DNA of 64,000 bases from Brevundimonas sp. MF30-B (GTDB lineage Bacteria > Pseudomonadota > Alphaproteobacteria > Caulobacterales > Caulobacteraceae): positions 2,514,001 to 2,578,000 of the forward strand of contig NZ_CP038440.1 in the NCBI RefSeq assembly GCF_004683885.1, given 5' to 3'. The position numbers and the translations under genes were made by a program. Below the pieces are notes generated by a model, which was given only the letters and a program-made list of their open reading frames with translations, did not search any database and was not told the origin of the DNA. Positions 59,329-64,000 of the stretch are shown piece by piece; position 1 is the stretch's first letter; the number at the start of each line of letters is the position of its first letter.

Positions 59329-60153
59329 TCAGGAGCGGAACAGCGACAGCAGAATCTGCGGCGACTGGTTGGCGATGGACAGCGCCTGCGCACCCAGTTG
59401 CTGCTGAACCTGAAGCGCCTGAAGCCGTGCGCTTTCGCGGGCCAGATCCGCGTCCACCAGATTGCCGATGCCGACTTCCAGCGAGTCCATCAGCTTGCCG
59501 ACGAAGATGTTGTGATTTTCGATCTGCTTGGACTGGGCGCCCAGTTCCGCTAGCCGCTCATTGGCCGTGGTCAGGGCGGTCTTGACCGCCGTGAGGGCCG
59601 TCTCGGCGTCGGCGGTGGCCAGCAGATCAAGACCGGTCAGACCCAGCCCCGCCAGTGTCAGATCCTGACGGTTAAGCGAGATGGTCTCGCTGGCTGAGGC
59701 GTTGGCCAAAAAGTCCAGCGCGGTTGCGGACGCGCCGTTCAGGATGTTTTCGCCGTCGAACGTCGCATTGGCGGCGAAAGAGCTGATCGAGCTCAGCAAG
59801 GCTTGGAACTCGTCGTCATAGGCCTTGCGGGTGGCGGCCGAGGCGGACGGGTCGGCCGCGGCGGTCGCCTTTTCTTGGAGCTGGGTGAGCAGATCGGATA
59901 TCTGCGACCCTGCGGCCAAGGCTACATCGGCGACCGAGGTGGCGCGGTTCAGGCTGTTCTTGACAGAGTCGAGCGCCCGCATGTCCGAGCGTTGGCTCTG
60001 AGCCACGGCCCAAACCGCAGCGTTGTCCTTGGCGCCCTGGACCTTGAGCCCGGTGTTCACGCGACTCTGGGCGGACGCCAGATTCTTGTTCGTGGCGTTG
60101 AGATTCTGCAGGGCGATGAGCGCCGAGGCGTTGGTGTGGACGCTGTTGGTCAT
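59329..60153 (-). CDS. Flagellin (divergent copy, 274 residues)
   Basis: A flagellin of the Caulobacter FljK type. The N-terminal D0/D1 region (MTNSVHTNASALIALQNLNA...AKDNAAVWAVAQSQRSDMRAL) and the C-terminal D0/D1 region (LVDADLARESARLQALQVQQQLGAQALSIANQSPQ) are conserved. The central part (residues ~100-190) is short and variable. It is clearly distinct from the two flagellins to its right in these terminal regions. AAGGCGAGAAAGCC precedes the ATG at 60153. It is the first of three flagellin copies read leftward toward FlaEY. Confidence 0.95.
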   Translation of the reverse strand: MTNSVHTNASALIALQNLNATNKNLASAQSRVNTGLKVQGAKDNAAVWAVAQSQRSDMRALDSVKNSLNRATSVADVALAAGSQISDLLTQLQEKATAAADPSASAATRKAYDDEFQALLSSISSFAANATFDGENILNGASATALDFLANASASETISLNRQDLTLAGLGLTGLDLLATADAETALTAVKTALTTANERLAELGAQSKQIENHNIFVGKLMDSLEVGIGNLVDADLARESARLQALQVQQQLGAQALSIANQSPQILLSLFRS

Positions 60154-60283
60154 GGCTTTCTCGCCTTGCTCTGATTCGAGCAGAGCATGGCGTGGAAAAG
60201 CTGAGCGTATGGTTAACGCCCCCGGACGTCGGAAAGCGCCGGCCGATCGCTCGGCGGCGTTGGTGCGCTTCGGGGCCTCGAGG

Positions 60284-60553
60284 TCAGGCGCCGGTGACGA
60301 TGACGTCTCCGGGCCCGTAGGCGGGCGACTGGCTGAGGCGGACCATTTCCTCACTGGGATACTGGCGGATGACTTCGCCGGTCGTGCGGTCCAGGGTCTT
60401 GTAGATGAAGCCCTTTTCGCCCTTCTCGATCAGCAGCCGATAGCGCTCGGCGGCAGGCGGGGGAGGCGGAGGACTGGGTCGGGGATTCGGATCCTGAAAA
60501 GCTCCGAAGCCCGAGGACGCTACTGGGGATACTCCTGCGACATGGTTTGACAT
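60284..60553 (-). CDS. flaG: Flagellar protein FlaG
   Basis: A small FlaG-family protein (89 residues). After a Pro-rich linker (DPNPRPSPPPPPPAAERYRLLIE), the conserved C-terminal domain has KGEKGFIYKTLDRTTGEVIRQYPSEEMVRL. FlaG-like proteins influence filament length. I used the ATG at 60553; a GTG one codon upstream (60556) is an alternative. It lies between flagellin genes, as in Caulobacterales flagellin loci. Confidence 0.85.
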   Translation of the reverse strand: MSNHVAGVSPVASSGFGAFQDPNPRPSPPPPPPAAERYRLLIEKGEKGFIYKTLDRTTGEVIRQYPSEEMVRLSQSPAYGPGDVIVTGA

Positions 60554-60596
60554 CACCCTATTGCGCGATGGGGACCGCGCCCTCTGAAGCGAGCCC

Positions 60597-60620
60597 GGGG
60601 ACGGCCGAAGCCGTCCCCGA
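60597..60620 (-). other. GC hairpin after a flagellin gene
   Basis: A perfect 10-bp stem CGGGGACGGC/GCCGTCCCCG with loop CGAA (60596-60619) lies 13 bp past the flagellin stop. On the minus strand it is not followed by a T-run, so it may protect the mRNA 3' end or act as an attenuator rather than a full terminator before flaG. Confidence 0.5.
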
Positions 60621-60632
60621 ACCCTGTTGATC

Positions 60633-61343
60633 TTAGCGGAACAGGCCGAGCAGGATCGAGCTCGACGAGTTGGCGATCGCCAGCGCCTGCACGCCCAGCT
60701 GTTGCTTGGTCTGCAGGGCGGTCAGGCGAGCGCTTTCCTTGGCCAGGTCGGCGTCGACCAGATTGCCCGCACCAGCTTCCAGGGCGTCCTGGAGCTTGGT
60801 GTTGAAGGTGATCTGGCGTTCCAGCGACTTGGAGGTCGTGCCCAAGCCCTGAAGGGCGCTGGCCCATGCGTCGATCGAGGTTTGGACGCCCGCGGCCGTC
60901 TGAGCGGCCGGAACCGCCGGCGGCGAAGCGCCGAAGGCAGCCACGCCGTCGAAGTTCGCCGCCGCGATGGCCGCGGTGATCTCGCCCGACAGAGCGGTGA
61001 AATCGGCGACATAGGCCGTCGTGCTCGAACCCGCAGCGGTCGCGGCTTCGATAGCTGTGCCCAAGGCCTTCATCTCGGTCAGGGCGGCCATGATGGTTTC
61101 ACCAGCAGCCAGGCCGACGTCGTTGATCGACTGGCTCCGCTGCAGGTTGTTGATCGTGGCGTCCAGCGCCTTGGCGTTGGCTTTCTGGGTCGTGGCGATG
61201 GCCCAAACGGCGCCGTTGTCCTTGGCCGACGAGACTTTCATGCCGGTGGTGACGCGGTTTTGGACGTTCGCCAGTTCGCGGCCGGTGGCGGCGAGCGACT
61301 GGGCGGCGACCATGGCGCCATAGTTCGTATTGATGCTGGCCAT
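60633..61343 (-). CDS. Flagellin (tandem copy A, 236 residues)
   Basis: A flagellin starting MASINTNYGAMVAAQSLAAT. Its terminal conserved regions (residues 1-95 and ~165-236, ending LANSSSSILLGLFR-like) match tandem copy B almost exactly. The central segment (~residues 105-160) is different and has no counterpart in copy B. From the stop to 60843 the DNA is identical to copy B over 212 bp, including synonymous positions. It is preceded by a leader with a hairpin also found in front of copy B. It reads toward flaG. Confidence 0.96.
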   Translation of the reverse strand: MASINTNYGAMVAAQSLAATGRELANVQNRVTTGMKVSSAKDNGAVWAIATTQKANAKALDATINNLQRSQSINDVGLAAGETIMAALTEMKALGTAIEAATAAGSSTTAYVADFTALSGEITAAIAAANFDGVAAFGASPPAVPAAQTAAGVQTSIDAWASALQGLGTTSKSLERQITFNTKLQDALEAGAGNLVDADLAKESARLTALQTKQQLGVQALAIANSSSSILLGLFR

Positions 61344-61369
61344 TCTGGCCTCCTTGCTCTTCTGAGGGG

Positions 61370-61391
61370 CCGACGCCGTTTTGGCGGTCGG
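61370..61391 (-). promoter_or_regulatory. Flagellin leader hairpin (copy A)
   Basis: A 22-nt element, CCGACCGCCAAAAC followed by GGCGTCGG on the minus strand, folds as an almost perfect stem with an A/C-rich loop, 27 nt before the flagellin start. The same 22 nt occur in front of copy B. In Caulobacter the regulator FlbT binds a flagellin mRNA leader; whether this is that site is inference. Confidence 0.5.
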
Positions 61392-61401
61392 TTGGTGCGG
61401 T

Positions 61402-61415
61402 CAGAAACCGCGCCA
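61402..61415 (-). promoter_or_regulatory. Weak sigma-54-like site before flagellin copy A
   Basis: TGGCGCG on the minus strand fits the -24 element of a sigma-54 promoter, but the -12 position reads CTGA instead of TTGC. It may be a degraded or weak promoter. Confidence 0.25.
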
Positions 61416-61467
61416 GGGGAGAACCGAGACGACGGGGGTCGTGCTTTCGACGCCCCCGGCGGTCGGC

Positions 61468-62181
61468 TTAGCGGAACAGGCCGAGCAGGATCGAGCTCGA
61501 CGAGTTGGCGATCGCCAGCGCCTGCACGCCCAGCTGTTGCTTGGTCTGCAGGGCGGTCAGGCGAGCGCTTTCCTTGGCCAGGTCGGCGTCGACCAGATTG
61601 CCCGCACCAGCTTCCAGGGCGTCCTGGAGCTTGGTGTTGAAGGTGATCTGGCGTTCCAGCGACTTGGAGGTCGTGCCCTGAGCCTGCAGGAAGGTCGTCG
61701 CGGCCGTGATGGCGGCGTCGATTTCCGCCACGGCGTCACCGGTTGCGACGTCCTCGGTCAGGGTGACGGTCAGGCCGGTCAGCGCGTCCACGCCATCGAA
61801 CTCGGTGTCCGCGATGATGTCGTCGATCTCACCCTTGAGGGCGTTGTAATCGGCTTGGTAGGCGCCGATGTCGCCGCTGTTGGCGTCAATGGCGGCGGCC
61901 AGCGCCTTCATCTCGGTCAGGGCGGCCATGATGGACTCACCGGCGGCCAGGCCGACGTCGTTGATCGACTGGCTGCGCTGCAGGTTGTTGATCGTGGCGT
62001 CCAGCGCCTTGGCGTTGGCTTTCTGAGTCGTGGCGATGGCCCAGATGGCCCCGTTGTCCTTGGCGGACGAAACCTTCATGCCGGTGGTGACACGGTTCTG
62101 AACGTTAGCCAGCTCGCGGCCGGTGGCGGCGAGCGACTGAGCGGCGACCATGGCGCCGTAGTTGGTGTTGATGCTGGCCAT
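61468..62181 (-). CDS. Flagellin (tandem copy B, 237 residues)
   Basis: A flagellin identical in its N-terminal 80 residues to tandem copy A except for a few positions, and identical at the C terminus. The middle (residues ~95-165, with YQADYNALKGEIDDIIADTEFDG and LTVTLTEDVATGDAVA) is its own. The ATG at 62181 follows GGAGCTGCC. It carries the best sigma-54-type promoter of the locus, so it is likely the main inducible copy. The N-terminal extension in the open frame upstream was rejected. Confidence 0.96.
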   Translation of the reverse strand: MASINTNYGAMVAAQSLAATGRELANVQNRVTTGMKVSSAKDNGAIWAIATTQKANAKALDATINNLQRSQSINDVGLAAGESIMAALTEMKALAAAIDANSGDIGAYQADYNALKGEIDDIIADTEFDGVDALTGLTVTLTEDVATGDAVAEIDAAITAATTFLQAQGTTSKSLERQITFNTKLQDALEAGAGNLVDADLAKESARLTALQTKQQLGVQALAIANSSSSILLGLFR

Positions 62182-62214
62182 TCTGGCAGCTCCTTTTTTT
62201 CGTCTTCGACATGT

Positions 62215-62236
62215 CCGACGCCGTTTTGGCGGTCGG
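62215..62236 (-). promoter_or_regulatory. Flagellin leader hairpin (copy B)
   Basis: The same 22-nt hairpin element as at 61370-61391, located 34 nt before the start codon, downstream of the predicted sigma-54 promoter. Confidence 0.5.
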
Positions 62237-62261
62237 GAGCCTTTTGCTCGCAGCGCTCGAA

Positions 62262-62275
62262 GCAAGAGCAGGGCC
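62262..62275 (-). promoter_or_regulatory. Sigma-54-type promoter of flagellin copy B
   Basis: On the minus strand GGCCCTGCTCTTGC places GG and GC ten bases apart, fitting the sigma-54 -24/-12 form (consensus TGGCAC-N5-TTGC). The transcript start would fall near 62250, so the leader is about 70 nt and holds the hairpin. Flagellin genes of Caulobacter are sigma-54 dependent; this fits. Confidence 0.55.
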
Positions 62276-62343
62276 GCTGAGGAAATCGCGGCGCCAAATC
62301 CTCAGCCGTTGTTTTTCCTTGGGTACTTCTGGTTAAGCATGCG

Positions 62344-62414
62344 CCTGACCCGGCAGGATCAACCGGCCTCCCGGCAAGTCCTGCCGGGCGCCAGGCAAGA
62401 CTTGCCGGGTCAGG
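62344..62414. repeat. Nested palindrome at the end of the phage-type module
   Basis: Outer arms CCTGACCCGGCA/TGCCGGGTCAGG (12 bp, 62344-62355 and 62403-62414) enclose an inner stem CCCGGCA/TGCCGGG (62370-62376 and 62382-62388). The right arm includes the stop codon of the o-spanin gene. It may terminate or insulate the module; no T-run follows. Confidence 0.55.
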
Positions 62415-62715
62415 AGCGCCGCGCCCTCAGCCACCGCTCGACCAGCGCCCGCTCGGCCTCAAGTGTGTCGAGCGCCAGCCGCCGCGCCGCGTCACAGCGC
62501 ACGATCTGACCACCCCGCTCCGCATAGGCCGCCTCCAGGTCTGCGTATGTGGCTTGAGACCGCAGGACCGCCAGAGCGCAGGAGCGGAGAGCCTCTTCAG
62601 GCAGGTCAAGGCGCGGCGGCGCAGCCGACGAGATGGGACGCAAGGCTGCACAGCTCGCGGTCATGCTCGCCCAGCCGGCGAGCGCGATCAGGGTCAAGGC
62701 TTTGGTGGGCGTCAT
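62410..62715 (-). CDS. Rz1-like putative o-spanin (outer-membrane lipoprotein)
   Basis: A 101-residue protein with a signal-like N terminus (MTPTKALTLIALAGWASMTASC) and a lipobox Cys22. Its start lies 110 bp inside the preceding Rz-like gene in another frame, the nested arrangement of phage Rz/Rz1 spanin pairs. The mature part is helical and charged rather than proline-rich, so the assignment is inferred from gene order, overlap and the lipobox. It is the last gene of the leftward lysis cassette. Confidence 0.65.
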   Translation of the reverse strand: MTPTKALTLIALAGWASMTASCAALRPISSAAPPRLDLPEEALRSCALAVLRSQATYADLEAAYAERGGQIVRCDAARRLALDTLEAERALVERWLRARRS

Positions 62716-63007
62716 GGGCGTTCTCCGCGCGGGATCGGGCGGCGGCGGTGGCCCGTTCGATCGCCAGCCCTTGTTGATGGTGAAGGTCGAGGCGCTGCGC
62801 GGCCTCGCGAGCGCCCTGTGTCTCCATGCGCCGCGCGGCCGTCTCGCTCTCGGCGCGCGCGGCGCGCTCCTGAGCGTGGGCGAGACGGCGTGCGCCGAGA
62901 CCCAGCGGATCCCAACGCAGACCGACGGCGCCACCCAGGAGGATCAGCACGATCAGACCGGCCAGGGGCAGCCAGGCCCAGGTCACCCATGGGGACGGCC
63001 GGATCAT
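62606..63007 (-). CDS. Rz-like putative i-spanin (inner-membrane)
   Basis: A 133-residue protein with an N-terminal transmembrane segment (WVTWAWLPLAGLIVLILLGGAVGL) and a long charged helical region. Its ATG overlaps the endolysin stop (ATGA). The gene is followed in another frame by the nested lipoprotein gene, as for Rz/Rz1. A role in outer-membrane disruption at lysis is inferred from context. Confidence 0.65.
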   Translation of the reverse strand: MIRPSPWVTWAWLPLAGLIVLILLGGAVGLRWDPLGLGARRLAHAQERAARAESETAARRMETQGAREAAQRLDLHHQQGLAIERATAAARSRAENAHDAHQSLDPDRARRLGEHDRELCSLASHLVGCAAAP

Positions 63008-63387
63008 GGATAGCGCCTTTGGTCGAGCTCGAAATGCGGGCCGTCGCGCAGGGTCGGCCAGTCGCCGCCCCAGATCAGCGACACGTTGCGCTCGGCGGCC
63101 GCCGCCTTGAAGGCCTGCGCGATCGGCGGGTAGAGCGGCCAATCCCAGCGCACCTGTCCGTCGACCCAGGCCGCGACATCGAGGGCGTGTCCCGTCAGAT
63201 GACGAGAATTGAGCGTCCGGCTCGCCCCGGCGCGCACCAGAGCGGCTTGCCGTTCGCGGCTGCGCAGGCCCTCGGTCACCATGAAGTCGATGGGGGTGCG
63301 AGCCAGCGCCGCCTCAGCCACGCCCACCAGGTCCGCGTGCAGACCTGCGAGATTGCGCCGCGACCGTGCGGAGAAGCGAAAGCTCAT
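63004..63387 (-). CDS. M15-family peptidoglycan peptidase (phage endolysin)
   Basis: A 127-residue peptidase of the VanY/D-Ala-D-Ala carboxypeptidase family, as used by phage endolysins (T5 type). The zinc ligands are His63 (NSRHLTGHALDV), Asp70 and His118 (GPHFELD). There is no signal peptide, so a holin is needed for release. The ATG overlaps the holin stop (ATGA). Length and motifs fit a single-domain enzyme. Confidence 0.9.
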   Translation of the reverse strand: MSFRFSARSRRNLAGLHADLVGVAEAALARTPIDFMVTEGLRSRERQAALVRAGASRTLNSRHLTGHALDVAAWVDGQVRWDWPLYPPIAQAFKAAAAERNVSLIWGGDWPTLRDGPHFELDQRRYP

Positions 63388-63650
63388 CAGCGAGCTCCCG
63401 TCGACAGCCGAAGCCTGAGGTCGGCCAGGATCGAGACGATCTGCTGTGCGCTCGGAGCCACCAGATACAGCACCAGCACAAGCGCCAGCAGGCTCATCAA
63501 CCCGTGGGCGACCGCCGGCATGCGGTCCGGTGCGGTGCGCGCGACGGCGAACGCCAAGAGGCCCCACAGCAGCGCTGACGAAGCGAATACATAGAGGCGT
63601 CGCCAAAGCCAGCGGCCCTCCGGCAGGGGCTGGGTTGATGCGTGTGTCAT
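63387..63650 (-). CDS. Holin-like small membrane protein
   Basis: An 87-residue protein with two hydrophobic segments (LYVFASSALLWGLLAFAVA and GLMSLLALVLVLYLVA) and a basic C terminus. It sits directly before the endolysin gene with overlapping stop and start (ATGA), the classical holin position. Holins share little sequence, so the call rests on layout and size. Confidence 0.7.
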   Translation of the reverse strand: MTHASTQPLPEGRWLWRRLYVFASSALLWGLLAFAVARTAPDRMPAVAHGLMSLLALVLVLYLVAPSAQQIVSILADLRLRLSTGAR

Positions 63651-63805
63651 CACTGCGCCTCCGGGTCGTCGATCAGGCCTTGGCTCCAGCGCCAATCCTG
63701 GCCGAGGGCGTCGAAGCCCTCTTGATCAGTCAGATGATCGGGCGTCTCCCAGGTGTCCGGCTCGAGCAGGCGGAGGTCGGGATCGGTGTCGAGCGGGTGC
63801 CTCAT
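63650..63805 (-). CDS. Small protein of unknown function in the phage-type module
   Basis: A 51-residue acidic protein (MRHPLDTDPDLRLLEPDTWE and on), rich in Asp, Leu and Trp. Its start overlaps the stop of the glycine-rich gene and its stop overlaps the holin start, so it belongs to the same tight operon. No family recognised. Confidence 0.7.
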   Translation of the reverse strand: MRHPLDTDPDLRLLEPDTWETPDHLTDQEGFDALGQDWRWSQGLIDDPEAQ

Positions 63806-64000
63806 CCGATCACCGCGACCCGCACGGCGCCGGCGGCCCCCTGGCCTCCAGGCCCGCCGGCTGTCAGCCCCGCGCCCCCGCCCCCGCCTGCGCCGCCGTA
63901 GATCCCGCCGGCGCCGCCTGCGAAGCCGACGCCTCCTGGATTGGAGGCGCCTCCCGCCCCCGCACCGCCGCCCACGGACAACGGCGGCAGCAGCGCCGGG
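63802..64000 (-). CDS. Glycine-rich phage tail-type protein, C-terminal part (runs off right edge)
   Basis: The last ~65 codons of a larger gene, almost all Gly/Ala/Pro (GGAGAGGASNPGGVGFAGG, IYGGAGGGGGAG), ending GAAGAVRVAVIG. Gly-rich ends like this are found on phage tail-fibre or baseplate proteins. Directly followed by the lysis cassette. Function is inferred from composition and context. Confidence 0.5.
   Translation of the reverse strand, partial: PALLPPLSVGGGAGAGGASNPGGVGFAGGAGGIYGGAGGGGGAGLTAGGPGGQGAAGAVRVAVIG

Noticed and set aside
63802-64000. Gene transfer agent cluster
   Set aside because: A complete holin-endolysin-spanin cassette was seen but no GTA structural gene (terminase, portal, capsid) lies in the window, so this label cannot be supported.

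Overview
The window is a GC-rich chromosomal segment of an alphaproteobacterium, most likely Caulobacterales and probably Brevundimonas-like. The grounds are the RpoB/RpoC/RecA sequences, a BamF-type lipoprotein beside lspA, a FlaEY-like protein next to several flagellins, a tandem glycine riboswitch in front of a split glycine decarboxylase operon, and an alphaproteobacterial-type LexA box at recA. The genus is inferred from sequence recognition only.

Layout. 1-17.4 kb: the classical beta operon, all on the minus strand but broken into blocks. In transcription order these are tRNA-Trp, secE-nusG, rplK-rplA, rplJ-rplL and rpoB-rpoC (rpoC runs off the left edge). Between the blocks lie an FMN reductase, an AI-2E-family permease, a DJ-1-family protein, two tandem M61 peptidases, a PHB-depolymerase-like esterase and an FKBP lipoprotein. 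17.4-26.5 kb: a CNNM/CorC membrane protein, an HSL-type esterase, then riboswitch-gcvT-gcvH-osmC-gcvPA-gcvPB and a short-chain dehydrogenase. 26.5-30.2 kb: queA-membrane protein-nucleotidyltransferase-like gene-tgt (queuosine operon, minus strand) and an ExoD-like protein. 30.2-36.7 kb: a 21-codon reading frame with a maximal Shine-Dalgarno sequence, a glutathionyl-hydroquinone reductase, an alternative oxidase divergent from fixL-fixJ, a desaturase and a DUF72 protein, with degenerate copies of a short dispersed repeat.

36.7-48.2 kb: recA, lspA-bamF, a secreted hypothetical, argS, adenine deaminase, an EamA permease, cold-shock protein, extensin-like protein, ppk2, a serine hydrolase and ubiA. 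48.2-56.3 kb: a DUF3298-like lipoprotein, a hydrolase, an XRE regulator/membrane-protein pair with repeated operator-like motifs, a second desaturase with a methyltransferase, an orphan D12-class adenine methyltransferase, an EamA permease, ssb and two small envelope proteins. 56.4-62.3 kb: a flagellin locus (FlaEY-like protein, three flagellins, FlaG) with a sigma-54-type promoter and a leader hairpin shared by two flagellin mRNAs. 62.4-64 kb: the end of a phage-type module reading leftward (glycine-rich tail protein, small protein, holin, M15 endolysin, nested spanin pair).

The most unusual points are the 21-codon frame with its full-length anti-SD match (30.3 kb), the leader hairpin and 212-bp perfect identity in the flagellin pair, the FixLJ-alternative oxidase arrangement, a Tgt that lacks two expected zinc cysteines, and the lysis cassette abutting the flagellins. 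No insertion sequence or CRISPR array was seen.
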